Shown one piece after another: positions 34,226 through 43,975 of a stretch of DNA of 64,000 nucleotides. The position numbers and the translations under genes were made by a program. The notes beneath the pieces are model-generated. The model saw only the letters and a program-made list of their open reading frames with translations. It had not been told where the DNA came from and did no database searches. Origin of the DNA: Alkalihalobacillus deserti. GTDB taxonomy: Bacteria > Bacillota > Bacilli > Bacillales > Bacillaceae_D. The stretch's first letter is position 1. Every line of letters begins with the position of its first letter. The stretch spans positions 62,001 to 126,000 of the forward strand of contig NZ_JAJAFR010000006.1 of assembly GCF_020734105.1 (NCBI RefSeq), in the 5' to 3' direction.

Positions 34226-34295
34226 AGGGTAATAAGAGAGTTATAATGCTAATGGAGTTTCTCCTAAAGTTTCCAATTAGAAGGGAGGTGTAAAG

Positions 34296-34658
34296 ATGAA
34301 AAAAATGTTATTAGCACTTGGACTAGTTGTTGGTCTATCAGCTTGTGGAGGTGGGAATGAAGCGGCTCCAGCACCAGAAGAAGCCGCACCGGAAGAAGCT
34401 GTACCAGCAGATGAGGCGGTAACCGAAGAGCCAGCTGGGGATTTTAATGCGGAAGCGGCGCGTGCCACATATGAAACAAGCTGTATTAGTTGTCATGGTG
34501 GAAATCTAGAAGGTGCAATGGGTCCTAAGTTGGCAGGAAGTGAGCATTCTCCTGAGCACATTCTCGGTGTGATTCAAAATGGTCAGAATACGATGCCAGC
34601 GATCGATATTCCTGCAGAGGAAGCAGAAAATGTAGCTAAATGGATTGCAGCGCAATAA
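34296..34658 (+). CDS. cccB: Membrane-anchored cytochrome c-551
   Basis: 120 aa. Lipoprotein signal with lipobox LSAC (Cys 17), an Ala/Glu/Pro-rich flexible linker, and one c-type heme site CISCHGG. The methionine axial ligand is likely in NTMPAIDIP, followed by the C-terminal helix VAKWIAAQ. It is an extracytoplasmic electron carrier attached by lipid to the membrane. RBS GAAGGGAGGTG. The position upstream of ftsE matches cccB in B. subtilis. A terminator follows. Confidence 0.93.
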   Translation: MKKMLLALGLVVGLSACGGGNEAAPAPEEAAPEEAVPADEAVTEEPAGDFNAEAARATYETSCISCHGGNLEGAMGPKLAGSEHSPEHILGVIQNGQNTMPAIDIPAEEAENVAKWIAAQ

Positions 34659-34668
34659 TAGTGTAAAT

Positions 34669-34704
34669 AACCCATTCTCAAGCAAAGAGAATGGGTTTTT
34701 TTTG
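34669..34704 (+). terminator. Terminator of cccB
   Basis: Hairpin AACCCATTCTC / GAGAATGGGTT followed by eight T. Confidence 0.88.
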
Positions 34705-34906
34705 TTTTTACAAGATATTTCATGTTCTTGAAATGAAATTGTAACATAAATGATCAACCTATTTTTAAGTAGAGGTGTTATAATGATTTAGAAAACGACA
34801 TAAGTTGCGAAATTCCAACAGCTTTTTTTGTCGTTTTTGGACAAGCACTTAAACCTGTGCTTTAACGTTAGCACGATTAAGAGAAATGCCATGGATGTGA
34901 TTAGTA

Positions 34907-35593
34907 ATGATTGAAATGAAAGACGTTTGGAAGTCCTATCCCAATAATGTCAAAGCGATAAATGGGATTACTATATCGATCAAAAAAGGTGAATTTCTTT
35001 ACGTAGTAGGTCCAAGTGGGGCGGGGAAATCGACTTTTATTAAAATGATGTATCGTGAAGAGAAGCCGACAAAAGGTGACATTTTCATTGATGAAACCAA
35101 TTTAGCAACATTAAAAGAAAAAGCGATACCAAAGCTTAGAAGAAGAATGGGAGTTGTCTTTCAAGATTTCAAGCTGCTGCCGACTCTATCAGTCTATGAG
35201 AATGTAGCCTTTGCTTTGGAAGTTATAGAAGAAAGTCCAAGTGTGATTAAACGTAAAGTGATGGATGTTTTAGATATTGTCCATCTGAAAAATAAAGCAA
35301 GATCGTTACCGAATGAACTATCGGGTGGAGAACAACAACGAGTAGCGATTGCCCGTGCGATTGTAAACAGTCCGGAAGTTTTAATTGCGGACGAGCCAAC
35401 GGGAAATTTAGACCCAGACACTGCTTGGGAAATTATGGACATCTTAGATGATATCAACCACCGTGGAACGACGATCATTATGGCAACCCATAATAAAGAT
35501 ATCGTGAATACGATTAAGAAACGCGTAATCGCCATTGAAGGTGGACGAGTTGTCCGGGATGAAGTAAGGGGGACCTACGGCTATGAAGCTTAG
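34907..35593 (+). CDS. ftsE: Cell-division ABC ATPase FtsE
   Basis: 228 aa. Walker A GPSGAGKST, Q-loop FQDFKLL, signature LSGGEQQR, Walker B VLIADEPTGN and H-loop ATHN are all intact. The N-terminus MIEMKDVWKSYPNNVKAING is typical. It overlaps ftsX by 11 bases. With FtsX it forms an ABC system that does not transport but activates cell-wall hydrolases during growth and septation. The RBS is weak (GTGATTAGTA). A TATAAT box lies at 34779-34784, but I cannot pair it with a good -35. Confidence 0.95.
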   Translation: MIEMKDVWKSYPNNVKAINGITISIKKGEFLYVVGPSGAGKSTFIKMMYREEKPTKGDIFIDETNLATLKEKAIPKLRRRMGVVFQDFKLLPTLSVYENVAFALEVIEESPSVIKRKVMDVLDIVHLKNKARSLPNELSGGEQQRVAIARAIVNSPEVLIADEPTGNLDPDTAWEIMDILDDINHRGTTIIMATHNKDIVNTIKKRVIAIEGGRVVRDEVRGTYGYEA

Positions 35594-36476
35594 AACCCTT
35601 GGACGTCATGCTCGAGAAGGTACACGTAACTTAGGGCGAAATGGTTGGATGACATTTGCTTCAATCAGTGCTGTTGCTGTCATGTTATTTGTCGTAGGAG
35701 TTTTTTTATTACTCATTATGAATGTCAACCATGTGGCAAGCGGAATTGAGGACGATGTTGAGATTAAAGTTTACATTGAACTTACAACAACAGAAGAGCA
35801 GGAAGCAGAACTTCTTACTGAAATCGAAAAAATACCGAATGTCGAGACGATTACCTATGTCGATAAAGAAGAGGGTCTTAACCAATTAATTGATAGTTTA
35901 GATGAAAGTGGTCAAGTGTTTGAATCGATTCGAGAAGAGAATCCATTGAATAACTCTTATGTTGTTCGTGCTACGACACCGCAATTAACAGATCAAATAG
36001 CAAGTAAGATTGAATCGCTCGATTTTGTTGAGCGAGTTAATTATGGGCGCGATTATGTCGAACGTCTTTTCAAGGTGACTGATTTTATTCGAACAGTTGG
36101 TTTGATTTTAGTCGTTGGAATGATGTTTACAGCGATGTTTTTAATTGCAAATACGATTAAGTTGACCATTGTTGCTAGAAAAAGAGAGATTCAAATTATG
36201 AAACTCGTTGGAGCAACAAATAGTTTTATTCGTTGGCCGTTTTTTATTGAAGGCATATTACTTGGGGTACTAGGAGCTTTAATTCCAATCTTCATCATTG
36301 GATTTGGATATTCCTACTTCTTCACTAATTGGGGATCTCAGATTGAGATCATGTTGTTTTCGTTAGTACCCGTATTTCCATATATGTGGCAAATTGCTGG
36401 TCTGTTAATCGTGATAGGAGCTTTTATCGGGGTCTGGGGAAGTATGATGTCGGTTCGGAAGTTCTTAAAAGTATAA
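35583..36476 (+). CDS. ftsX: Cell-division membrane protein FtsX
   Basis: 297 aa. TM1 at about 20-45, then an extracellular domain of about 130 residues (VEIKVYIELTTTEEQEAEL...RDYVERLFKVTDFIRTVG), then three more TM helices (about 170-195, 220-245, 265-290) with MKLVGATNSFIRWPFFIEG between them. This is the FtsX topology. The extracellular loop is the part expected to contact a hydrolase, and a murein hydrolase gene lies just downstream. Confidence 0.94.
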   Translation: MKLRTLGRHAREGTRNLGRNGWMTFASISAVAVMLFVVGVFLLLIMNVNHVASGIEDDVEIKVYIELTTTEEQEAELLTEIEKIPNVETITYVDKEEGLNQLIDSLDESGQVFESIREENPLNNSYVVRATTPQLTDQIASKIESLDFVERVNYGRDYVERLFKVTDFIRTVGLILVVGMMFTAMFLIANTIKLTIVARKREIQIMKLVGATNSFIRWPFFIEGILLGVLGALIPIFIIGFGYSYFFTNWGSQIEIMLFSLVPVFPYMWQIAGLLIVIGAFIGVWGSMMSVRKFLKV

Positions 36477-36500
36477 GCATAAAAGTAGCAGTTGATAAAT

Positions 36501-36522
36501 GGTGTGAGAGTTTACTCACACC
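36501..36522 (+). other. Hairpin after ftsX
   Basis: GGTGTGAG / CTCACACC with a 6-base loop and no T run. It may stabilise or attenuate the mRNA between ftsX and the M23 gene. Confidence 0.4.
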
Positions 36523-36600
36523 TGATACATAGTAGGTTACAAGAATGGAAGAAAAAGTCTGATCAATTAAAAGGAAGCAGGAAAAAGGGGGAGCGACTAG

Positions 36601-37944
36601 ATGAAAAGGAAAATCGGGCTAGTAGCTGTAGCTGTATTACTGACTGTTGGATCTTTCGGATTAGAAGGATTTAATTCAAAAGCTCTAGCGAACAGTGAGC
36701 TTCGTAATGAAATATCGGATATTAAAAATGAAAAAGCACAAGTAGAAGCTGAACAAGCGAAAGCTCAAGCTGAGCTTGAGAAGCTACAACAAGAAATGAA
36801 CGAATTAACAAATGAAATTAAACGTATTGATGAGGCTGTAGCTGAAACCAATCGAAAAGTCCGTGAAAAGCGTACGGAAGTTGAAGAAGTACGAGTAGCG
36901 ATTGAAGAGCTTAAAGAAGAAATTATCATCATAGAGGAACGAATTGCAGAACGAGATGAGCTTCTAAAGGATCGTGCTCGTTCGATGTATCAAACGGGTG
37001 GTTCGGTTAACTATTTAGAAGTGGTTCTTGGTGCGAAAACATTCGGAGACTTTTTAGACCGTGTAAGTGCATTATCTGTAATTGCTCAACAAGATCGAAA
37101 CATATTAGATGCACATATTGAAGACCATCTTTTACTTGAAGAAGCAAAAGTACAAATTGAGTTAGAGCTTGAAAAATTAGAAGGTCATTTAGTCAATCTT
37201 GAAGTGTTAATGGCTGAATTAGAAGCGCAACGCCAAGAAAAAGATCGCGTGATGGGCCAACTGCAAGATAAAGAAGGCGATCTTCATACAGATCTTGAAG
37301 TGCTTGACGACGAAGCAGGCATTTTACAAATGCAAGAGCAAGCGTTGAAAAAGGAATTAGCTGCATTCGAAGCTGCTGAAGCAGAGCGCAAGAGACAAGA
37401 GGAAGCAGCGGCTGCCGCGGCTTTAGCGTCTCGTAGTTCAAACAGTTCAAGTTCTAGTAGTTCAAATAAGTCTAGTGATGGATCGAGCGGTGGTTCATCG
37501 CAAGTTCATAGTGCACCTGCTGTAACTGGTTCTGGTTTCATGCGTCCGGCAACAGGGTCGATTACGTCTGGTTATGGTCCACGTGCATTCTCGGGTGGGC
37601 GTATGCACTACGGAATTGATATTGGAAAAAATGGTCGTTCAGGTGACGTTCCAGTCGTTTCCGTTCAAAATGGAACAGTCGTTCAATCTTATTATTCATC
37701 AAGTTATGGAAATGTTGTTTTAATCGCTCATAATGTGAATGGTCGATCAGTGACAACGTTGTATGCTCATCTAGAAAACCGTGAAGTGTCTTCTGGCCAA
37801 AGCGTTTCAAAAGGACAACGTCTAGGTTTTATGGGGAACACAGGTAATTCATTTGGCGCGCATCTTCATTTTGAAGTTCATGAAGGCGGTTGGAATGGTG
37901 CAAAATCAAATTCCGTTGACCCTATGCGTTATATATCCAATTAA
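36601..37944 (+). CDS. EnvC-like coiled-coil murein hydrolase, M23 (LytM) domain
   Basis: 447 aa. Signal peptide (MKRKIGLVAVAVLLTVGSFG...KALA), a long coiled coil of about 30-270 split by a short region (MYQTGGSVNYLEVVLGAKTFGDFLDR), a Ser/Gly-rich linker, and a C-terminal M23 domain with HYGIDIG and HLHFEVH supplying the zinc ligands. The coiled coil plus LytM layout is that of EnvC and related activators controlled by FtsEX, and the gene directly follows ftsEX. In B. subtilis the FtsEX-controlled hydrolase CwlO has the same coiled coil but an NlpC/P60 domain. This one should itself be an active endopeptidase because its zinc ligands are kept. RBS AAAGGGGGAG. Confidence 0.92.
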   Translation: MKRKIGLVAVAVLLTVGSFGLEGFNSKALANSELRNEISDIKNEKAQVEAEQAKAQAELEKLQQEMNELTNEIKRIDEAVAETNRKVREKRTEVEEVRVAIEELKEEIIIIEERIAERDELLKDRARSMYQTGGSVNYLEVVLGAKTFGDFLDRVSALSVIAQQDRNILDAHIEDHLLLEEAKVQIELELEKLEGHLVNLEVLMAELEAQRQEKDRVMGQLQDKEGDLHTDLEVLDDEAGILQMQEQALKKELAAFEAAEAERKRQEEAAAAAALASRSSNSSSSSSSNKSSDGSSGGSSQVHSAPAVTGSGFMRPATGSITSGYGPRAFSGGRMHYGIDIGKNGRSGDVPVVSVQNGTVVQSYYSSSYGNVVLIAHNVNGRSVTTLYAHLENREVSSGQSVSKGQRLGFMGNTGNSFGAHLHFEVHEGGWNGAKSNSVDPMRYISN

Positions 37945-38315
37945 GTCTATCTTTAAACCTCATCGCTCCTATTTAGGGTTGGTGGGGTTTTGACTTATTA
38001 GTGATTCTCTACTAAAATAAATTAGGAATCATAACTCGTACAAGTAAAACATAAGATGAAAATACAATGGACATGTTAGTGGTATCTACAGTTGGATTTT
38101 GTTGTCAACAGTAGAGTGAGAAAAAGATAGCGGAGGGCATTGCACGGTTGGTGTAGTGCCTTTTGCTGATAAAAGTATTTGTGATGTGTTAAGCTCGCTT
38201 TTCCATGGGTGTGAAACACATTCCATTCATGAGATCGATTTTTTGCTTTGTGGTTTGATTAAGGTGATGAACCTAATAATTATGGATGTTCTAGACATAG
38301 TGGGAGTTGGTAAAA
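37945..38315. other. Intergenic region before ctpB
   Basis: No gene is seen. A weak hairpin AAACCTCA / TGGGGTTT (37953-37991) may end the M23 transcript. A second hairpin, GGCATTGCAC / GTGTAGTGCC followed by TTTT, is at 38136-38164. I do not see a clear promoter for ctpB. Confidence 0.4.
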
Positions 38316-39770
38316 TTGAAAAAGAAGCAGTTTCTAATGATTTTAGCTGCCGTATTGGTTTTGGGAGCGTTTGGACTTTATATGCAATCAGCACCACCTA
38401 GCGTTGAAACCGATTCTGCTACAAGCAGCCCGGAAATGAAATCGGAATTATCGAATAAAGAATTGTTAGCTAAATTTGAAAAAGCACTGACAATTATCGA
38501 AGAACAATATGTCGAAGAAGTAAGTGAGGAAGAGCTGTATGAAGGCGCGATTGAAGGAATGTTGCGGGCATTAGATGATCCATATTCAGTGTATATGGAT
38601 CAAGAGACAGCGACTCAATTTATGGAATCACTCGGTTCCCATTTTGAGGGAATTGGAGCTGAAGTGAGTATGACAGATGGTAAGGTAACGATTGTTGCAC
38701 CATTCCGTGATTCACCAGCTGAAAAAGCAGGTTTACAGCCTAATGACAAGATCCTTCAAATTGATGGAGAATCGATTGAAGGACTTTCTCTCTATGAAGC
38801 TGTTTTACAAATCCGCGGTGAAAAAGGTACGACCGTTCGCTTGACCGTTGAACGTGTTGGTGCGAGTGAGTTGTTTGACATTCCCGTTGAACGAGGGCTG
38901 ATTCCAATTGAAACCGTACGTTCTGATGTGATTGAGAAAGATGGTCAGACATTAGGACTATTAGAGATTACGTCATTCTCTGAAGATACGGCAGAGCGTT
39001 TTAAAGAACAACTTGAACAATTGGAAGCGCAAGGTATCGATGGATTGCTCATTGATGTTCGTGGGAATCCAGGTGGCTATTTAAATGCGGTGGAGGACAT
39101 TGGAAAACTTATTATTCCAGGTGGTGCCCCAATCGTTCAGATTGAAAGCAGAGACGGCGAAAAAGTCCGTTATGTTTCGAATCTAGAAGAAAAGAAGCCA
39201 TATCCGATTATCGGTATTACGGATGGCTCCTCAGCATCTGCTTCTGAGATTTTAGCTGGTGCTTTAATCGAGGGTGGAGGTTATGATGTGGTCGGTGAGC
39301 AAACCTTTGGAAAAGGAACCGTGCAGCAGACGATTAAGCTTGGAGATGGCAGTGAATTAAAATTATCGTTATTCAGATGGTTAACGTCAGCTGGGAACGA
39401 CATCAATGGTGAGGGCGTTAAGCCAACGGTTGAAGTGAAACAACCCGATTACTTCTATACAGCGCCGCTATCCGTAGGTGATTTAGGGGCATTCCGACTT
39501 GACATGATGAGCGAACAAATCAAAAATGCGCAGTTAATGTTAAAAGGTCTAGGGTTTGAAACAGGCCGAGATGATGGCTATTTCAATGATCAGACTAAGC
39601 AAGCGGTAATCGCGTTCCAACGCGAACACGGATTAGAAGCGACTGGTGAGATTGACGACGATACAGCATCGCTTATCCAACAAAAAGTAATGGAGCAAGT
39701 GCGCGAGCGAGACAACGACCTTCAGCTTCAAACGGCAATTGAATTGTTGATTAAACAAGCTAGCGAATAA
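38316..39770 (+). CDS. ctpB: Carboxy-terminal processing protease CtpB (S41)
   Basis: 484 aa from TTG 38316, with GGGAG at the right distance (9 bases); the TTG at 38307 touches that GGGAG. N-terminal membrane anchor (FLMILAAVLVLGAFGLYM), PDZ domain (about 95-175, IGAEVSMTDGKVTIVAPFRD), S41 core with the Ser nucleophile in GSSASASEI and the Lys in FGKGTVQQ, and a C-terminal peptidoglycan-binding domain (LKGLGFETGRDDGYFNDQTK). CtpB of B. subtilis works in the intermembrane space of the forespore to trigger SigK. The location upstream of minJ is conserved. Confidence 0.92.
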   Translation: MKKKQFLMILAAVLVLGAFGLYMQSAPPSVETDSATSSPEMKSELSNKELLAKFEKALTIIEEQYVEEVSEEELYEGAIEGMLRALDDPYSVYMDQETATQFMESLGSHFEGIGAEVSMTDGKVTIVAPFRDSPAEKAGLQPNDKILQIDGESIEGLSLYEAVLQIRGEKGTTVRLTVERVGASELFDIPVERGLIPIETVRSDVIEKDGQTLGLLEITSFSEDTAERFKEQLEQLEAQGIDGLLIDVRGNPGGYLNAVEDIGKLIIPGGAPIVQIESRDGEKVRYVSNLEEKKPYPIIGITDGSSASASEILAGALIEGGGYDVVGEQTFGKGTVQQTIKLGDGSELKLSLFRWLTSAGNDINGEGVKPTVEVKQPDYFYTAPLSVGDLGAFRLDMMSEQIKNAQLMLKGLGFETGRDDGYFNDQTKQAVIAFQREHGLEATGEIDDDTASLIQQKVMEQVRERDNDLQLQTAIELLIKQASE

Positions 39771-39809
39771 GAAAGAATAAAGGAACCGGCAGAGTTATGT
39801 CGAATCTAT

Positions 39810-39849
39810 AAGGTACATCCTTCTATCATTTGAAGGATGTACCTTTTTG
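39810..39849 (+). terminator. Terminator of ctpB
   Basis: Hairpin AAGGTACATCCTTC / GAAGGATGTACCTT followed by TTT. Confidence 0.88.
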
Positions 39850-39901
39850 CATAAATATGGTACGTTATGCTCAGGATCAAATAGTTGAAGGAGTTACAAC
39901 T

Positions 39902-41089
39902 ATGTTAATAGACATATTACGAACAGTAGGCATCTTTTTTCTTTCTTTTTTCATCAACCCGATTTTGTATATAGGCATAATCGTCATCTATTTTCTAGGA
40001 AAAAGTCGTGTGAAGGATGAACGTCATTCATTTCATACAAGAGTTTTTAGGCAAATGGCCGATTTTACGATTCCATTTTTGCCGGCTTTGTTGGCAGGTG
40101 TTTATGCTTCGATTGTCACGATTGGACTTGGGATTGTGATCACATGGGAGTGGTTTGTCGCTCTTGCGATTCTCTATCTTCTACTTATGTTGACGTTGCA
40201 AATTCAATGGATGACAACGACGTTTGCATTGGGGATTCTGTTGCTCTTTTACGGAATGGAACCTTTGCTTTCAAGCATCGGTTTTTTTAATCCAATTTAC
40301 GCTGAATTGACGCAAATTCCACTTCAAGTCGTAGCAAGTCTGCTAGTTCTGTTGATGATCGTTGAGGGATTTTTAATTCGCTTTAACGGGGCTACCTATA
40401 CCTCACCAAGATTGGAAAAGAGCAAGCGTGGCAAATGGATTGGACTGCATGTATCAAAACGATTGTGGATCGTACCCGTTGTGTTGTTTATTCCTGAAGG
40501 GATTATTCCGACGATTACGTATTGGCCGATTCTATCGATCGGTGAGATGTCGTTGCAGCCTGTTTTCATTCCCTTTTTAATTGGTTTTCATCAACGGGTT
40601 CATGGTTCAATCCCTAGCGTTCCGATTAAAACAACAGGTATGCGTGTCATTGGCTTAAGTTTAATTTTAGCGCTGTTTGCGATTGGAAGCTTCTATATTC
40701 CTATTTTAGCCGTCGTACTAGGTGGACTAGCAATCGTCGGTCGAGAACTGCTTTCGTATCAAGCGAAAATACGCGAAGAAAAGCAACCAATCTTTTTTTC
40801 GACACAGTCAAAAGGTTGTATCGTCCTGGGCGTGCTTCCTAATAGCCCTGCTGAAAAAATGAAGATTGCAATTGGTGAAACGATCGTAAAAGTAAATGGT
40901 CAACCAGTCAACAGCGAAACAACATTTTATGAAGCTTTACAAATCAATTCAGCTTTTTGTAAATTAGAAGTGTTGAATCACGACGGTGAGATTCGCTTCG
41001 CTCAAGGCGCGCTATATGATGGGGGACACCATCAACTAGGCGTATTGTTAGTGAAGGATGATGTTGTGCTGCAGGATTCGATTACGTAA
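39902..41089 (+). CDS. minJ: Division-site topology protein MinJ
   Basis: 395 aa from ATG 39902 (AAGGAG RBS 9-10 bases upstream); a longer frame from 39830 runs through the ctpB terminator. It has about seven TM segments in the first 290 residues and a cytoplasmic C-terminal PDZ domain (GCIVLGVLPNSPAEKMKIAI, GETIVKVNGQPVNSETTFYE). Size, topology and location after ctpB match MinJ (YvjD), which links DivIVA to MinD at septa and poles. The level of identity to MinJ is not high by eye. Confidence 0.85.
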   Translation: MLIDILRTVGIFFLSFFINPILYIGIIVIYFLGKSRVKDERHSFHTRVFRQMADFTIPFLPALLAGVYASIVTIGLGIVITWEWFVALAILYLLLMLTLQIQWMTTTFALGILLLFYGMEPLLSSIGFFNPIYAELTQIPLQVVASLLVLLMIVEGFLIRFNGATYTSPRLEKSKRGKWIGLHVSKRLWIVPVVLFIPEGIIPTITYWPILSIGEMSLQPVFIPFLIGFHQRVHGSIPSVPIKTTGMRVIGLSLILALFAIGSFYIPILAVVLGGLAIVGRELLSYQAKIREEKQPIFFSTQSKGCIVLGVLPNSPAEKMKIAIGETIVKVNGQPVNSETTFYEALQINSAFCKLEVLNHDGEIRFAQGALYDGGHHQLGVLLVKDDVVLQDSIT

Positions 41090-41108
41090 TAATATAAAAT
41101 GAGAGACA

Positions 41109-41144
41109 GAAAAGGCTATCCGGTATATATGGATAGCCTTTTTT
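41109..41144 (+). terminator. Terminator of minJ
   Basis: Hairpin AAAAGGCTATCC / GGATAGCCTTTT with T run. Confidence 0.88.
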
Positions 41145-41438
41145 GGTGAAGCCCTTAATTAGTCTAATTTAGTGTGAGGAGGGAGTTAATGAGAGAGAAT
41201 AAAGCCCGAAGTAGCCTAGCTTAGTGTAAAGAGGGCGCAAAAGCCTTGATTCGAGTGCGAACCTCACTTGTCTATTATTCTCTCGTTTGTTTTGAGGGCT
41301 AAATAAATCAAAGTCATTTTCAATCTTATTGCCATTATAAAGTTAGCAACGTCTATTGTTTTTAACATTGCTAACTTCTTTATACCCATCTTGTTTGAAT
41401 AAAAATGAACAGAAACAGGTAAAATACAACTTTCACCA
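41145..41438. other. Intergenic region, no gene
   Basis: Roughly 290 bases. Positions 41180-41245 resemble the A/G-rich repeats at 32901-33055 (AATAAAGCCCGAAGT, GTGTAAAGAGGGCGCAAAAG). An inverted pair TTGCTAAC / GTTAGCAA flanks 41341-41374. Confidence 0.35.
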
Positions 41439-41468
41439 TTTACTTAAACAAAGAATGCTTAGTATAAT
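41439..41468 (+). promoter_or_regulatory. Candidate SigA promoter of csbA
   Basis: TTTACT (41439-41444), an 18-base spacer and TATAAT (41463-41468). I do not find a clear SigB promoter, although the B. subtilis gene is SigB-controlled. Confidence 0.5.
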
Positions 41469-41539
41469 AAAACGAACTTGTATAAAAGATTTGTACGTAG
41501 TTACTAAAAAGATCGCTGAAAAGGAGTTTGAATATTTGA

Positions 41540-41758
41540 ATGACGGACTTAGTCCTTGCGCTAATCATTCCTTTTCTATTAATGGTTATGGTTACAAGAG
41601 TCACCTTTAGTATAGTGGGGGCGTGCATTGTGACCTGGATGGTTTGCCTGGTTGTTTTACCAGTGGAATCATGGATAGGTGGAATTATTGCCTTTATATC
41701 ATTTATTATTGGGTTTTTCGTAGCAAAAAACAGATTGAAGAAAACGCCAGGTATGTAA
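41540..41758 (+). CDS. csbA: CsbA-family small membrane protein
   Basis: 72 aa with two to three hydrophobic helices (VLALIIPFLLMVMVTRVTFS, VESWIGGIIAFISFIIGFFV) and a basic tail (AKNRLKK). The pattern LALxxPFLLxVxxxRVT and the place just upstream of uvrB identify CsbA. Start at 41540 with AAGGAG 13 bases upstream, slightly far. Function is unknown; it is a stress-associated membrane protein in B. subtilis. Confidence 0.82.
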   Translation: MTDLVLALIIPFLLMVMVTRVTFSIVGACIVTWMVCLVVLPVESWIGGIIAFISFIIGFFVAKNRLKKTPGM

Positions 41759-41761
41759 AAA

Positions 41762-41789
41762 GGAGACGACCGTTATCGTCTCTTTTTTG
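41762..41789 (+). terminator. Terminator of csbA
   Basis: GGAGACGA / TCGTCTC hairpin followed by six T. Confidence 0.82.
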
Positions 41790-41901
41790 CATTACTCAAG
41801 GAAAAGAGGGAGATAAGCTGATTCCAGTAATGGTCAGCTAAAAATCAGCTCCTTTTACAATCGCAAACTAAACCACTAACCTAATTTCTGTAAAAGGAAC
41901 A

Positions 41902-41915
41902 AAAACAAGCGTTCG
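41902..41915 (+). promoter_or_regulatory. LexA (DinR) box upstream of uvrBA
   Basis: AAAACAAGCGTTCG matches the Bacillus LexA consensus CGAACRNRYGTTYG at all but the first two positions. A TATAAT at 41947-41952 follows. uvrB and uvrA are known members of the SOS regulon. Confidence 0.65.
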
Positions 41916-41991
41916 TATTATTTGCTTTTCATCCGGTTAGCTATGATATAATACAGCTACTTATAAACAGTTCGTTGGGAGGGTATTTGAC

Positions 41992-43971
41992 TTGAGTGAA
42001 ACGTTTGAACTTCAATCAGCTTATCAGCCAGAGGGAGATCAGCCAGAAGCGATCAAGAAGATAGTAGAAGGACTTAATAAAGGGGTAAAGCATCAAACGT
42101 TGCTAGGGGCAACTGGGACCGGTAAAACGTTTACGATGTCCAATGTCATTCAAGCGGTCAATAAGCCAACGTTAATTATGGCTCACAACAAAACGCTTGC
42201 TGGTCAGCTTTATAGTGAGTTTAAGGAGTTTTTTCCGAATAACGCGGTTGAGTATTTTGTTAGTTATTATGATTATTATCAGCCTGAGGCCTATGTGCCG
42301 AGTTCAGATACTTTTATAGAGAAAGATGCGAGCATTAACGATGAAATTGACAAGCTTCGTCACTCGGCGACGAGCTCTCTTTTTGAGAGAAATGATGTCA
42401 TTATCATTGCAAGTGTGTCGTGTATTTACGGTTTAGGTTCGCCGGAAGAATACCGTGATCTCGTCGTTTCCCTGCGACTCGGGATGGAGATGGATCGCAA
42501 TGAACTTCTTCGCAAATTAGTCGATATTCAATATGACCGTAATGATATTAATTTTACGCGCGGGACGTTCCGTGTAAGAGGCGATGTCGTTGAAATTTTT
42601 CCTGCTTCAAGGGATGAGCAATGCATTCGGGTGGAGTTTTTTGGCGACGAAATTGACCGGATGACGGAAGTAGATGCCCTAACCGGTGAAATAAAAGGGG
42701 AGCGAAACCATATTGCGATATTTCCAGCTTCCCATTTCGTTACTCGTGAAGAAAAGCTGAAAAAAGCGATTGTTAACATCGAAGTGGAACTTGAAGAACG
42801 GTTAAAAGAGTTACACGCGCAAGGAAAGTTACTGGAGGCGCAGCGTCTAGAACAACGGACTCGCTATGACATTGAAATGATGGCGGAGATGGGCTTTTGT
42901 TCGGGAATTGAAAACTACTCTCGGCATTTAACATTACGAGAGTCAGGGGCAACTCCTTACACGTTAATCGATTTCTTCCCAGAGGATTTTCTGTTAATCA
43001 TGGATGAGTCGCATGTTTCCTTGCCGCAAGTGCGCGGAATGTATAATGGGGATAGGGCGCGTAAGCAAGTGCTTGTTGATCATGGGTTTCGCTTGCCTTC
43101 CGCTCTTGACAATCGGCCCTTGCAATTTGAGGAGTTTGAAAAGAAAATCAGGCAAGCTGTTTTTGTTTCGGCGACACCTGGACCATATGAGCTTGAGCAT
43201 ACGCCGGAAATGGTCCAGCAAATTATTCGTCCAACCGGATTGCTTGACCCGACGATTGACGTTCGTCCGCTTGATGGACAAATCGATGATCTGATCGGCG
43301 AGATCCATGCCCGTGTTGAACGAAATGAGCGTGTCTTAGTGACGACTTTAACGAAGAAAATGTCTGAGGATTTAACCGATTATTTAAAAGAAATTGGAAT
43401 TAAGGTTCGTTACTTGCATTCTGAGGTAAAGACATTAGAACGGATCGAGATTATTCGTCAGCTTCGGATGGGGACGTTTGATGTTTTAATTGGGATCAAC
43501 TTGTTAAGAGAAGGTCTTGATATTCCTGAAGTCTCGCTTGTGGCGATTTTAGATGCGGATAAAGAAGGTTTCTTGCGTTCTGATCGCTCGTTGATCCAGA
43601 CGATCGGCCGCGCTGCGCGTAACGAAGGCGGTCATGTTATTATGTATGCTGACAAAATGACAAAGTCGATGAATATAGCGATTGAAGAAACGAAGCGTCG
43701 CCGTACCATTCAACAAGAACACAATGAAAAGCATGGCATTACACCAAAGACGATTCAAAAGAAAATTCCAGATGTGATTCAAGCGACACAGGTGGCTGAA
43801 GACGGTAAGGCAATGAATTATGCGGCTCCTGCTCAGAAGCTCAATAAGAAAGAAAGACAGGCAATGATTGAGCGGATGGAAAAAGAAATGAAGGATGCCG
43901 CCCGTGAATTAAACTTTGAACGAGCAGCCGAGCTTCGCGATCTCGTTCTTGAATTAAAGGCGGAGGGGTGA
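41992..43971 (+). CDS. uvrB: Excinuclease ABC subunit B
   Basis: 659 aa from TTG 41992 with GGGAGGG upstream. Walker [10 protein letters not shown], the beta-hairpin region [20 protein letters not shown], helicase motifs [30 protein letters not shown] and QTIGRAARN, and the C-terminal UVR motif ([20 protein letters not shown]). It verifies damage and loads UvrC. It lies 4 bases upstream of uvrA. Confidence 0.98.
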   Translation: MSETFELQSAYQPEGDQPEAIKKIVEGLNKGVKHQTLLGATGTGKTFTMSNVIQAVNKPTLIMAHNKTLAGQLYSEFKEFFPNNAVEYFVSYYDYYQPEAYVPSSDTFIEKDASINDEIDKLRHSATSSLFERNDVIIIASVSCIYGLGSPEEYRDLVVSLRLGMEMDRNELLRKLVDIQYDRNDINFTRGTFRVRGDVVEIFPASRDEQCIRVEFFGDEIDRMTEVDALTGEIKGERNHIAIFPASHFVTREEKLKKAIVNIEVELEERLKELHAQGKLLEAQRLEQRTRYDIEMMAEMGFCSGIENYSRHLTLRESGATPYTLIDFFPEDFLLIMDESHVSLPQVRGMYNGDRARKQVLVDHGFRLPSALDNRPLQFEEFEKKIRQAVFVSATPGPYELEHTPEMVQQIIRPTGLLDPTIDVRPLDGQIDDLIGEIHARVERNERVLVTTLTKKMSEDLTDYLKEIGIKVRYLHSEVKTLERIEIIRQLRMGTFDVLIGINLLREGLDIPEVSLVAILDADKEGFLRSDRSLIQTIGRAARNEGGHVIMYADKMTKSMNIAIEETKRRRTIQQEHNEKHGITPKTIQKKIPDVIQATQVAEDGKAMNYAAPAQKLNKKERQAMIERMEKEMKDAARELNFERAAELRDLVLELKAEG

Positions 43972-43975
43972 GGAA

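Noticed and set aside
39830..39901. Extended N-terminus for minJ
   Set aside because: It lies in the ctpB terminator stem; ATG 39902 has AAGGAG at proper distance.
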